From Deltaproteobacteria bacterium (GTDB lineage Bacteria; Desulfobacterota; Syntrophobacteria; Syntrophobacterales; Syntrophobacteraceae), in contig JAKAJS010000236.1 of NCBI GenBank assembly GCA_021813685.1, forward strand, positions 1 through 41,923: DNA of 41,923 nt, written 5' to 3'. A model generated the notes under the pieces. It searched no databases. It was not told the origin of the DNA and saw only the letters and a program-made list of their open reading frames with translations. A program made the translations under genes and the position numbers. Positions 24,428 through 32,648 of this stretch are shown here, one piece after another. Each line of letters starts with the position of its first letter. Positions within the stretch are counted from its first letter, which is position 1.

Positions 24428-24946
24428 TTACTCCGCCTTTTTCTTCCTGATTCTCGTTCGTTTGGGCTGCTCGGCCGTCTCTGCGGCTGTAAGTCCCGTC
24501 GATTCGGCCTTTGACTGCCTTCTTGCCTCCATGTATTTTTTGAGGTTCTCCGGCACCCCTCTTTTCTTCGCCGCCTTGCTCCTCGCCCTGGTAAGCGATT
24601 TTGCCGCAAGCGGGGTTCCCAGCGTAAACCCATACTTTTTCTTGTACTCCTTCGCAGTCATGCCGTGGGAGACAAGATGCAATTTGGTAAGCTGCCGCAT
24701 CTCGGAGCCGCATTCGAGGCAGATCACCTTATCGTCCTGAATGGAATCCTCGGGCTTGAGTGCTTTGGACGGCGCCTGCTCAAACGTATTTGGCAGCTCC
24801 ATTTCCCCTGCTTCGGCCTGCTGCAGTTCATGGAGCGTACTGAAAACCTGCCGCAGAGATGTTGCGATCTCCGTTGAAGACATATGGTTTTGAGACACTT
24901 GGGTTTGAACGATTTCTGATGCGATTTCGATAAGTTTTTTGCTCAT
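24428..24946 (-). CDS. mucR: MucR/Ros-family zinc-finger transcriptional regulator
   Basis: 172 residues. The core CLECGSEMRQLTKLHLVSHG followed by MTAKEYKKKYGF is the Ros/MucR zinc finger: Cys-x2-Cys, ten residues, His-x3-His, then the MTxxEYRxKYG helix. A variable N-terminal half carries helices likely to dimerise. The C-terminus is long and basic (RTRIRKKKAE), more so than in typical members. These regulators bind A/T-rich sites and often repress. Target genes cannot be told here. ATG at 24946. Confidence 0.9.
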   Translation of the reverse strand: MSKKLIEIASEIVQTQVSQNHMSSTEIATSLRQVFSTLHELQQAEAGEMELPNTFEQAPSKALKPEDSIQDDKVICLECGSEMRQLTKLHLVSHGMTAKEYKKKYGFTLGTPLAAKSLTRARSKAAKKRGVPENLKKYMEARRQSKAESTGLTAAETAEQPKRTRIRKKKAE

Positions 24947-25199
24947 TATCTATCCTCTCGGTCAGGCATAAATGGAGAACTTTACGGTTCAAGATGCAGC
25001 ATTTAAATGGTTCGGAACAGAAATGCAATGATTTTCTAATGTAAGTGCATGAGTAAATGCACAGGTGCAGGTCGCTTGATCTTTATCCGGCTTTTCATTC
25101 TTGCAAAAGATCGAGATTAAGCCATACTTCATTCATGTCTTCTGGAAACAACTGTTCCGATTTTGTCGCGGGAGCGACTTGACAAGCAACAGAACCAAG

Positions 25200-25480
25200 A
25201 CTTCAAAAAGCGATAATCCACTTCGTCAAGTCAAACATGACATGAACCGGGCAAATATCGGGCGATCGTCAAAAAGTTCCGTCAAAGGCAGAGGTCTTTC
25301 CCCTCACCACCATAATGATCATCGTCCTGGCTCTGCTGGACGATATCCCCAGTATGACCATTGTTTTTCCCGGACCGCCACTTCCTCCATCTGCCCCTTC
25401 CGCAGCTACAGACGCTCCTTTGGATCTGTATCACCCTGTGGATGCTCTGCCGGGGCCTCTTTAAACTCGGCCCCTACAGA
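25200..25480 (+). pseudogene. Decayed C-terminal fragment of a P-type (H+-ATPase-like) ATPase
   Basis: No intact frame, but pieces in shifting frames recall the membrane end of P3A-type ATPases: RQVKHDMNR (~25230) like the SRxxFxRMxxY segment, then FPLTTIMIIVLALLDDIPSM (~25297-25356) like the xxIMIIVLALLNDIPIMTIA helix, then after a frame change FLHLPLPQLQTL (~25385-25420) like the LxLxxxQLQTLxFL helix. At least two frameshifts and lost sequence between segments imply a pseudogene. The assignment rests on recalled family motifs. The remaining part of the 24947-25560 gap holds nothing I can name. Confidence 0.5.
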
Positions 25481-25559
25481 CTCATAGAAAATAGAGCCCA
25501 TCACAAACGCCGCTTCCTGCACCGCACCAATAAACCGCTTCCCCCCCCCCCCGACCTGA

Positions 25560-25618
25560 GCCGCGCAGCGGCGTGGGGGCGCGGGGGCGAAAGCCCCCGC
25601 CTTTCTGCCTTTTTTTTT
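25560..25618 (-). repeat. Two-hairpin 3' element, copy C (after ftsH)
   Basis: Read on the minus strand: GAGC, a run of A, GGCAGAAAG, then GCGGGGGCTTTCGCCCCCGC, then GCCCCCAC, and a small second stem GCCGC-TGC-GCGGC. The order matches copies A and B. It begins about 20 bp after the ftsH stop at 25630. On the plus strand the first hairpin is followed by a T run. Confidence 0.65.
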
Positions 25619-25629
25619 TGCTCTAAAGC

Positions 25630-27576
25630 TCACGACATGGCAGCCGGTTTCTTGGCTATCTGTTCCCTGGGACCGAGGATTTGGGCGAGGAGGGTCTCGT
25701 CAACGGTTTCTTCGCGCAGAAGCGTCTCAGCCAGTTTATCGAGTTTATCCCGCGCAGTGGCGAGCAGGTTGGTTACGATTTCGCTTCGCTCCGAGATGAG
25801 TTTTTGGACATCGTTATCGATGCGGGCCGCGGTGGATTCGCTGTAGTCCTTTCCCCGTGCCAGTTCGTATCCGAGAAACGGCTGCTGTTCGTCCGAGTCG
25901 AACGCGACGGGTCCAAGGCTCCCCATTCCCCAGCGCGTGACCATCCGGCGGGCGAGGCGGGTGGCCTGAATCAGGTCATTTTCGGCCCCCGTGGTGATAT
26001 CTCCGAAGACGATCTCTTCCGATACCCGACCGCCGAGCATAACATCGATGCGAGCGATGAGGTAGGTGCGGCTGTAGTTGTATTGCTCCTCGGAGGGGAC
26101 CTGTTCGGTGATCCCCAGGGCGCGGCCGTGCGGAATGATGGTGACCTTGTGAACGGGGTCCGTCCCGGGGGTAAGCCAGGCGACCATGGTGTGGCCGCTT
26201 TCGTGATAGGCGACGATTCTTCTGGCGTTGGGGTCGGTCAGTGCGGGGCGAGCTCCACCCAGAATGATCCTGTCGATGGCCTCATCGAAGGCCGCCATGT
26301 TCACCTGAGCCAGGAGGCCTTTTGCTGCGAGCAGGGCCGCTTCGTTGCACAGGTTGGCAATATCGGCCCCGCTCATGCCCACGGTTTTTCGCGAAAGCAG
26401 TTGGAGATCGACATCCGGAGCGGTCGGCAGTTTGGCGGTGTGGATGCGCAGGATGCCCTCCCGACCCTCGCGGTCGGGAAGCGGGACGGTCACCTGCCTG
26501 TCGAAGCGTCCCGGGCGAAGGAGCGCCGGGTCGAGCACGTCGGGCCGGTTGGTGGCAGCGAGCACGATCACTTCCTGGTGTACGTCGAAGCCGTCCATCT
26601 CTACCAGGAGCTGATTGAGGGTCTGTTCTCGTTCGTCGTTTGTTGCCCCGAGCCCCGCACCGCGCCGTCTGCCCACCGCATCCAGTTCGTCGACGAAGAT
26701 GATGGCCGGCGAGGCCGCCTTGGCCTCCTCAAAAAGGCTGCGCACCCGGCTCGCCCCGACCCCGACGAACATTTCGACAAACTCGGAGCCGCTGATATGA
26801 AAGAACGGAACGCCCGCCTCGCCGGCAACCGCGCGGGCCAGAAGGGTCTTTCCCGTCCCCGGAGGACCGACCAGAAGCGTGCCGTGCGGGATGCGCGCCC
26901 CCATCCTCACGTACTTTTGCGGCTTTTGAAGAAAATCGACCACTTCCTGCAAGTCGTCTTTTGCCTCGCCGGCCCCGGCCACTTCGCTGAAGGTCACCTT
27001 GGGATACTCACTGCCGTAGCGCCGAGCCTTGGAGCGACCGAGCCCGAAAAGGCCCGCTTGACCGCGCGAGGCCTGACGACCCATCCAGACAAAGTAGCCC
27101 ACGAGCAGCAGCATCGGCCCCCAGTCAAGAAAGAGGCTCACATACCACGGTTCGGTCGAATCTCTGGCCTCCACGGTAACGTGATGGGACTCGAGCAGCC
27201 CCATGAGGGCAGGGTCCCCGACCGTTTTGGGAAATATCGTGACAAAGTGAGTGTACTTTTTCGGCGCGGCCTTTTTCCCGCTCTCCGGCTGGCCAGCCGT
27301 CTTCGGAGCCGCCCAGGGGAACGGTTTGACGAAGGCGCCGCTTATTTGCGAACCGGTTATGACCACCTCGGAAACGTTTGAGGAGCGAATCTGTTCGAGG
27401 AAGGTCGAGTAGGGAATGCGGGCTTCGGGCTTCGAGTGAGGCAACAGAAGCATCGCGTTCCAGACGAGAAGAGCCAGCAGCACCGCCCACCAGAACGAGG
27501 GCCTCAACCCCTGCGGCCGCTGGTTGTTTGCGCCCCCCGATTGCCCTCCCGGCGCGGCTTTCTGCTTGTCAGCCAT
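25630..27576 (-). CDS. ftsH: ATP-dependent zinc metalloprotease FtsH
   Basis: Membrane-bound AAA+ protease for misfolded membrane proteins and regulatory substrates. 648 residues: two transmembrane segments ([33 protein letters not shown]) around a periplasmic domain, Walker A GPPGTGKT, Walker [12 protein letters not shown], the arginine-finger region [13 protein letters not shown], and zinc site HESGH near residue 430 (HEAGH is more common). The periplasmic domain is extended by a Pro/Lys-rich insert ([19 protein letters not shown]), and the C-terminus is short. The ATG at 27574-27576 has GGGAG about 10 bp away; a TTG three codons earlier sits on top of that site. The element at 25560-25618 follows it. 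Confidence 0.96.
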   Translation of the reverse strand: MADKQKAAPGGQSGGANNQRPQGLRPSFWWAVLLALLVWNAMLLLPHSKPEARIPYSTFLEQIRSSNVSEVVITGSQISGAFVKPFPWAAPKTAGQPESGKKAAPKKYTHFVTIFPKTVGDPALMGLLESHHVTVEARDSTEPWYVSLFLDWGPMLLLVGYFVWMGRQASRGQAGLFGLGRSKARRYGSEYPKVTFSEVAGAGEAKDDLQEVVDFLQKPQKYVRMGARIPHGTLLVGPPGTGKTLLARAVAGEAGVPFFHISGSEFVEMFVGVGASRVRSLFEEAKAASPAIIFVDELDAVGRRRGAGLGATNDEREQTLNQLLVEMDGFDVHQEVIVLAATNRPDVLDPALLRPGRFDRQVTVPLPDREGREGILRIHTAKLPTAPDVDLQLLSRKTVGMSGADIANLCNEAALLAAKGLLAQVNMAAFDEAIDRIILGGARPALTDPNARRIVAYHESGHTMVAWLTPGTDPVHKVTIIPHGRALGITEQVPSEEQYNYSRTYLIARIDVMLGGRVSEEIVFGDITTGAENDLIQATRLARRMVTRWGMGSLGPVAFDSDEQQPFLGYELARGKDYSESTAARIDNDVQKLISERSEIVTNLLATARDKLDKLAETLLREETVDETLLAQILGPREQIAKKPAAMS

Positions 27577-27801
27577 TTTCTTCAAACTCCCGATAGTGAA
27601 TCATGAATTTCCTTCCAATACCGTTTTATCGCTCTATAATCTAATAACTCTCCGGACCGCGCTTTGCTCGGAGGGCCGGTAAGAAAATAAGACACCGAAA
27701 CGCTCGGGCAACAAAATCTCACTTGATTTACACTCAGGATGTTGCTAAAAGAAAATCTTTCACCCGGTCGGTGACCGGGCTTGCAACGGGAACTGGTTTG
27801 T

Positions 27802-27876
27802 AGGCACGTAGCTCAGTGGGAGAGCGCTACCTTGACGCGGTAGAGGCCGACGGTTCGAAACCGTCCGTGCCTACCA
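27802..27876 (+). tRNA. tRNA-Val (GAC)
   Basis: 75-base cloverleaf with encoded CCA: acceptor AGGCACG/CGTGCCT plus discriminator A; D arm GCTC-AGTGGGA-GAGC; anticodon arm CTACC-TTGACGC-GGTAG with anticodon GAC; variable AGGCC; T arm GACGG-TTCGAAA-CCGTC. All stems are perfect. An inverted repeat CCCGGTC/GACCGGG lies at 27763-27779 just upstream, and the gap 27577-27801 holds the ftsH and tRNA promoter regions with no gene. Confidence 0.97.
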
Positions 27877-27987
27877 GTATCGGAGTTGTCGTAAAGGTCT
27901 GGAGGCTTTTGACGTCAACCAGTGCGAAATACAGGCATGTCGGCGCCGTGTGTTGGCGCGAATCGAAATAAGCTGGATCATCCATTC

Positions 27988-28023
27988 GGGGCATCTTTCC
28001 ATACTGGTGGGGTGCCTTTTTTT
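27988..28023 (+). terminator. Hairpin plus T run between tRNA-Val and thrS
   Basis: GGCA...TGCC with an inner CCA-TAC-TGG stem, followed by TTTTTTTG. It lies 110 bp after the tRNA and about 30 bp before the thrS ATG, so it could end the tRNA transcript or act as a thrS attenuator. Confidence 0.6.
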
Positions 28024-28053
28024 GTTGCGGATACCACATCATCCGGGTGAAAT

Positions 28054-29991
28054 ATGTCGAAAGAAATTGAAATCACGCTTCTGCCGGACGGGAAAAAACT
28101 GACGGCGCAAGAGGGAACCACGCTCTCCGAAATCCTGGGAAAACCGGGTGGAGGAGGTCAGTGGGTAGCGGCAAAGCTTGACGGGCAACTTGTCGATCTT
28201 ACCCGAAAGATCGATCGCGACGCGACGGTCGAAGCGATTGGCAAAGATGCGCCGGAGGCGATCGGGATTTTGCGCCACAGTGCTGCGCACATCATGGCCC
28301 AGGCGGTAAAATCGATATTTCCCGAGGCCCGTGTAGCCATCGGGCCCGCGATCGAAAATGGGTTCTACTATGATTTCGATGTGGAGCGACCCTTTACGCA
28401 GGAAGACCTCGAGAAGATAGAAGAGAGGATGCGCGAAATTGTTTCCAAAAAGCTCGTCTTCTCGCGCAGGGATCTGCCCCGGGAAGAGGCGTTGGGCCTC
28501 TTTTCGGAAATGGGGGAAAAATACAAGGTAGATCTGCTCGAACAATTCGCCGATCCGACCGTTTCCATTTATCAGCAGGGGGATTTCATCGATCTTTGCC
28601 GCGGGCCGCACATCCCGCAGACCGGCTTTCTCAAGGCTTTCAAGCTGACCAGCGTGGCGGGGGCCTACTGGCGCGGCGACGAGAAAAACCCGATGCTGCA
28701 GCGCATCTACGGGACCGCCTTTTTCGATGTCGAATCGCTGAAAAAGTATCTCACTTTCCTCGAAGAGGCTCAGAAGCGCGATCATCGACGTCTGGGAAAA
28801 GAGCTCGATCTTTTCAGCTTCTCCGAAGAAATCGGGGCGGGCATGGTGATCTATCACCCCAAGGGCGCTCTTATCCGCCACATCCTGGAAAACTTCGAAA
28901 AGCGCGAGCACCTGCTTCGGGGCTACCAGCTGGTGATCGGCCCGACCCTTCTGAAGACCGATCTGTGGAAAAGGTCCGGCCACTTCGACCACTATCGGGA
29001 AAACATGTATTTTACGGAAATCGATGAGCAGTCCTACGGCGTAAAGCCGATGAACTGCCTGTCGCACATGCTCATCTACAAGTCCAGGATCCGGAGCTAC
29101 CGGGATCTGCCGCTGCGCTACTTCGAGCTGGGAACGGTGCACAGGCACGAAAAGTCGGGCGTTTTGCACGGCCTTCTGCGGGTCAGGCAGTTTACCCAGG
29201 ACGACGCTCACATTTTGTGCGCCCCCGACCAGTTGAATGATGAGATAAAGAGTATTATTGATTTTGTGAGCGATGTGATGGGGATCTTCGGCTTCGAATT
29301 CGAGATCGAAATCAGCACCCGTCCCGAAAAATCGATCGGCTCCGACGAAGATTGGGACCGGGCGACCGGAGCTCTTCGAAAAGCGCTCGACGAGAAGGGG
29401 TTTGCCTATCAGGTGTGCGAGGGCGAAGGCGCTTTTTATGGCCCCAAGATAGACATAAAGCTAAAAGACGCTCTCGACCGGCGGTGGCAGTGCGCAACCA
29501 TACAGTGCGACTTTACGCTCCCCGAAAGATTCGACCTGACCTATATCGGCGCCGATGGTGGGCGACACAGGCCGGTCATGGTGCACCGCGTGATTCTGGG
29601 GGCGATGGAGCGCTTCCTGGGGGTTCTCATAGAACACTACGCGGGGGCTTTCCCCGTCTGGCTCGCCCCCGTGCAGGCGATGATCGTAACGGTCACTGAC
29701 TCCCAGCTCGAGTTCGCCCGCACCATCTGTTCGGAGCTGCGAAGCCGCGGGGTGCGCGCCGAAGTCGATACGAGAAGCGAAAAACTGGGCTACAAGATTC
29801 GCGATGCCCAGATGCAAAAAGTTCCCTATATGCTCGTCATCGGGGACAAGGAAGTCCAGGGCGGAGCCGTTGCTCCCAGAAAACGCGACGGCACCCAACT
29901 TGACCTCATGAACTCCGGCGAGTTTGCCGATCTTGTGGAAAGAGAGTGTCTGGAGTCCAGCAAGGGGCGTGTTGGATTGAACATACTTTAA
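28054..29991 (+). CDS. thrS: Threonyl-tRNA synthetase
   Basis: Class II synthetase of 645 residues, full length. Order: TGS domain (1-62, beginning [21 protein letters not shown]), editing domain with [10 protein letters not shown] (the HxxxH zinc/editing motif near residue 75), catalytic core including [10 protein letters not shown] (zinc Cys), [15 protein letters not shown] and [14 protein letters not shown], and the C-terminal anticodon-binding domain ([12 protein letters not shown]...[14 protein letters not shown]). It heads the thrS-infC-rpmI-rplT-pheS-pheT block. The ribosome site is GGGTGAA. Confidence 0.98.
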   Translation: MSKEIEITLLPDGKKLTAQEGTTLSEILGKPGGGGQWVAAKLDGQLVDLTRKIDRDATVEAIGKDAPEAIGILRHSAAHIMAQAVKSIFPEARVAIGPAIENGFYYDFDVERPFTQEDLEKIEERMREIVSKKLVFSRRDLPREEALGLFSEMGEKYKVDLLEQFADPTVSIYQQGDFIDLCRGPHIPQTGFLKAFKLTSVAGAYWRGDEKNPMLQRIYGTAFFDVESLKKYLTFLEEAQKRDHRRLGKELDLFSFSEEIGAGMVIYHPKGALIRHILENFEKREHLLRGYQLVIGPTLLKTDLWKRSGHFDHYRENMYFTEIDEQSYGVKPMNCLSHMLIYKSRIRSYRDLPLRYFELGTVHRHEKSGVLHGLLRVRQFTQDDAHILCAPDQLNDEIKSIIDFVSDVMGIFGFEFEIEISTRPEKSIGSDEDWDRATGALRKALDEKGFAYQVCEGEGAFYGPKIDIKLKDALDRRWQCATIQCDFTLPERFDLTYIGADGGRHRPVMVHRVILGAMERFLGVLIEHYAGAFPVWLAPVQAMIVTVTDSQLEFARTICSELRSRGVRAEVDTRSEKLGYKIRDAQMQKVPYMLVIGDKEVQGGAVAPRKRDGTQLDLMNSGEFADLVERECLESSKGRVGLNIL

Positions 29992-30009
29992 AAAAGAGGA
30001 GATACGACC

Positions 30010-30519
30010 CTGGAGAAACAAACCAATGTGAATGACAAGATTCGGGCGCCTGAAGTCAGGCTGATCGGTCATGACGGCGAACAGCTGGGGATCGTTGCGA
30101 CCCGAAGGGCGCTGGAGATGGCCGCGCTGGTGCACCTGGACCTGGTTGAAGTGGCGCCGAACGCCGAGCCTCCGGTTTGCAAAATCATGGACTACGGCAA
30201 GTTCAAATACCAGCAGAACAAAAGGTCCCAGGAAGCCAAAAAGAAACAGACCGTGATCCAGGTAAAGGAGGTCAAGATCCGCCCCAAGACCGACGAACAC
30301 GATCTGCAGGTGAAAATTCGCCATATCAAACGCTTCCTTGCCCAGAAGGATAAGGCCAAAATCACCATCCTTTTCCGCGGACGGGAAATCGCCTACTCCG
30401 ATCAGGGCATGAAAGTCCTGGAACGTATACGCGACGAATTGAAAGAAGAGATTGCCATAGAGCAGCAGCCCAAGATGGAGGGGCGCAACCTGATCATGAT
30501 TCTGGCGCCGAAATCTTGA
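30010..30519 (+). CDS. infC: Translation initiation factor IF-3, probable CTG start
   Basis: Binds the 30S subunit, prevents 70S association and proofreads start codons. The family sequence starts at [20 protein letters not shown] and continues through [28 protein letters not shown] and a final MILAPKS. No in-frame ATG is available. A CTG at 30010 has AGGAG 8 bp upstream and gives 169 residues with an N-terminus (EKQTNV) of suitable length. A GTG at 30028 would begin right at NDKIRA with GGAG 12 bp away. IF3 rejects such codons, so a CTG start would allow self-repression, as the AUU start does in E. coli. Confidence 0.95.
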   Translation: MEKQTNVNDKIRAPEVRLIGHDGEQLGIVATRRALEMAALVHLDLVEVAPNAEPPVCKIMDYGKFKYQQNKRSQEAKKKQTVIQVKEVKIRPKTDEHDLQVKIRHIKRFLAQKDKAKITILFRGREIAYSDQGMKVLERIRDELKEEIAIEQQPKMEGRNLIMILAPKS

Positions 30520-30546
30520 AAAAGTCACAAAATCCGCCTTAATTTG

Positions 30547-30575
30547 TTGACTCTTTGTCATGTCCCAAATAAACT
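30547..30575 (+). promoter_or_regulatory. Candidate sigma-70 promoter for rpmI-rplT
   Basis: TTGACT at 30547-30552 (5 of 6), a 17-bp spacer, TAAACT at 30570-30575 (4 of 6), starting 28 bp after the infC stop. It would let rpmI-rplT be expressed apart from thrS-infC. Confidence 0.5.
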
Positions 30576-30600
30576 AGCTGTTTTATGCCATGGCGATTCT

Positions 30601-30770
30601 TCGACCGGCTCACTCTCCGGCACCACCCGGAGGTGAGCCGGTCGAGACCATTATATGGATTGCCCGGCCGGGGAGCGGCCTCGACGCCTCCTTCCGGCAG
30701 GCAGCGCCCCCTGCCTTGAGGCGGGAATCCGGGCAGGCGGCCAGAGTCGCCCGGCCGGGAAACTTTACGA
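30601..30770 (+). promoter_or_regulatory. Structured rpmI leader, possible L20 autoregulatory RNA
   Basis: A strong stem-loop at 30601-30645: 13-bp outer arms TCGACCGGCTCAC/GTGAGCCGGTCGA and a 6-bp inner stem CTCCGG/CCGGAG, with one bulged T. Further G+C-rich inverted sequences (GCCTCC...GAGGCG, CCGGCCGGG) follow up to the rpmI ribosome site. L20 represses rpmI-rplT through leader RNA structures in other bacteria (established). Use of this leader in the same way is inference. Confidence 0.4.
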
Positions 30771-30785
30771 CGGAGGATATCCGAA

Positions 30786-30983
30786 ATGCCGAAAATCAGA
30801 ACCAACCGCGCCGCGGCCAAGCGATTCAAGGTAACCGGGACGGGGAAGCTCGTCAGGGCCAAGGCGAACAAAAGCCACATCCTGACCAAGAAGAGCAGGA
30901 AAAGAAAACGGGAATTGCGCCGGGATACGGTGGTCAACGCCATAAGCACGGGTTCGCTGCGACGGATGATGCCCTATCTGTAA
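30786..30983 (+). CDS. rpmI: 50S ribosomal protein L35
   Basis: 65 residues, highly basic: [40 protein letters not shown] and the C-terminal MMPYL match L35 throughout. GGAGG lies about 10 bp before the ATG. It is the first gene behind the structured leader and is followed by rplT after a 105-bp gap that contains a dispersed repeat. Confidence 0.98.
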   Translation: MPKIRTNRAAAKRFKVTGTGKLVRAKANKSHILTKKSRKRKRELRRDTVVNAISTGSLRRMMPYL

Positions 30984-31035
30984 CCGGAAAATGGCGAAGA
31001 GGCGCGAATCGGGCATTCGTCCCTTACGGGACTAT

Positions 31036-31060
31036 CGTTTCGCGACTTCGCGGGAAACAC
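31036..31060. repeat. Possible interspersed repeat between rpmI and rplT
   Basis: CGTTTCGCGACTTCGCGGGA followed by AACAC resembles the repeats at 10571-10600 and 14910-14948. Just before it, GTCCC-TTAC-GGGAC at 31019-31032 is a small hairpin. Confidence 0.4.
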
Positions 31061-31088
31061 TTTTTCGAGAAACAACCAGGAGTTTTCG

Positions 31089-31442
31089 ATGCCCAGAGTA
31101 AAAAAGGCGGTCAAATCGCGCGAGAGGCGCAAGAAGATCCTCGCGGCGGCAAAAGGGTTTCGCGGCGGGCGCAGAGTCCTGATCCGCTCGGCCTCCGAGA
31201 CGGTCGATCGCGCCCTGAAGTTTGCCTACCGCGACAGAAAGGTCAGAAAGCGCGAGTTCAGGAGCCTGTGGATCATGCGGATAAATGCGGGGGCTCGCGA
31301 GCACGATTTGAGCTATTCCCGGTTCATGAACGGCTTGAAGAAGGCCAATATAGACCTTGACAGGAAGGCGCTGGCAAATCTTGCCGCAACCAATCCCGAG
31401 GCGTTTGCCGAACTGGCGAGAATCGCGAAAGAAGCTGCATAG
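31089..31442 (+). CDS. rplT: 50S ribosomal protein L20
   Basis: 117 residues. [20 protein letters not shown], the [20 protein letters not shown] segment and [19 protein letters not shown] are typical of L20, an early-binding 23S rRNA protein and often a leader-RNA repressor of its own operon. CAGGAG lies just before the ATG. pheS begins 3 bp after the stop. Confidence 0.98.
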   Translation: MPRVKKAVKSRERRKKILAAAKGFRGGRRVLIRSASETVDRALKFAYRDRKVRKREFRSLWIMRINAGAREHDLSYSRFMNGLKKANIDLDRKALANLAATNPEAFAELARIAKEAA

Positions 31443-31445
31443 GAA

Positions 31446-32456
31446 ATGAAAGAGGCTGTTGAGAATCTGCTTGAGACGGCCTGTCGCGCGCTTTCCGGAC
31501 TGGAGGGGGACGTAAAGGCCCTCGAGCTGGCGCGGGTGCGTTATTTGGGGCGAAAGGGCGAGCTTGCCCAGCTCTTCAAGGAGTTGGGGAAGGTGTCCGA
31601 AGAGGAGCGCCGGGAAGCCGGAAGGGTGCTCAACGAGGCCAAGGCGCGCCTGGAGGCGATTTTTGCGGAGGCCTTCGACAAGAGCCGGAAACTCGAAGCC
31701 GCACGGTGTGAATCGATCGATGTGAGCGTTCCCGGCAGGCGCCCGCCGGCCGGCCGGCTCCATCCGATCACCCAGACGGCTGCCGAAATCTGCCGCATCT
31801 TCAACTGGCTGGGGTTTGAGACCGTTGAAGGCCCTGAAATCGAGCTCGATTATTACAATTTCGAAGCGCTCAACATTCCGAAAGACCATCCTGCCCGTGA
31901 CATGCAGGATACCTTCTACATTTCCGAAGAGGTCGTGCTGCGGACGCACACCTCACCCATCCAGGTCCGTACGATGGAAAAAAGAACCCCCCCCGTGCGG
32001 ATCATCGCTCCCGGAAGAACCTACCGCCGCGATTCGGACGTCACCCATACCCCGATGTTTCACCAGGTCGAAGGACTCATGGTGGGACGGGGCATCTCCT
32101 TCGGGGACCTCAAGGGCATTCTCACCACGTTCGTCCATCAGATGTTCGGACCGAGCGTCGGGCTCCGGTTCAGGCCCAGTTTTTTTCCCTTTACCGAACC
32201 GAGCGCCGAGGTGGATATCGCCTGCGTGATGTGCCGGGGCAAAGGCTGCCGCGTGTGCAAGGGCACCGGGTGGCTCGAGATCCTGGGCTCGGGCATGGTC
32301 GATCCGCAGGTCTACAAATATGTGGGCTATGATCCGGAGGAGATCACCGGCTTTGCCTTCGGGATGGGAATCGAGCGCATCGCCATGCTCAAGTTCGGAA
32401 TAGACGATCTGCGCCTGTTTTTCGAAAACGACCTGCGTTTTCTGCAACAGTTTTAG
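31446..32456 (+). CDS. pheS: Phenylalanyl-tRNA synthetase alpha subunit
   Basis: 336 residues; catalytic subunit of the (alpha-beta)2 enzyme. An N-terminal coiled coil is followed by the class II core: [39 protein letters not shown] (motif 2 area), [20 protein letters not shown] and [20 protein letters not shown] (motif 3). [18 protein letters not shown] segment with four Cys is present, as in many bacterial PheS. ATG follows rplT by 3 bp with GGA as ribosome site. Confidence 0.98.
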   Translation: MKEAVENLLETACRALSGLEGDVKALELARVRYLGRKGELAQLFKELGKVSEEERREAGRVLNEAKARLEAIFAEAFDKSRKLEAARCESIDVSVPGRRPPAGRLHPITQTAAEICRIFNWLGFETVEGPEIELDYYNFEALNIPKDHPARDMQDTFYISEEVVLRTHTSPIQVRTMEKRTPPVRIIAPGRTYRRDSDVTHTPMFHQVEGLMVGRGISFGDLKGILTTFVHQMFGPSVGLRFRPSFFPFTEPSAEVDIACVMCRGKGCRVCKGTGWLEILGSGMVDPQVYKYVGYDPEEITGFAFGMGIERIAMLKFGIDDLRLFFENDLRFLQQF

Positions 32457-32564
32457 GCGGTGGGACCGCCGGCCGGGATCGCCATGCCCGCACAACGGGC
32501 TTTTCATGGCCCCACCCATCTTACCTCCTGAAATGGGAAGCAGGTTGCAGGTCAAACGTTTGAC
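32456..32564 (+). promoter_or_regulatory. Hairpins and palindrome between pheS and pheT
   Basis: In a 192-bp gap unusual for this pair: GGCGGT-GGG-ACCGCC at 32456-32470 starting on the pheS stop; GCCCG-CACAA-CGGGC-TTTT at 32486-32504 (terminator-like), itself enclosed by GCCATG/CATGGC; and a perfect palindrome GTCAAACGTTTGAC at 32551-32564. These could hold a partial terminator or processing site and an operator. Confidence 0.45.
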
Positions 32565-32648
32565 TTTTACCGGGCGGCCGTTCCACTCGACCCGGCGCAT
32601 GGCGCCAGGGGGAACCCTTTCCGTGGCGGCTCGCCTTTAGAGTGACCG

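Noticed and set aside
25681..27381. Long plus-strand open frame of 566 codons
   Set aside because: Antisense shadow of ftsH; the minus strand carries all AAA and protease motifs.
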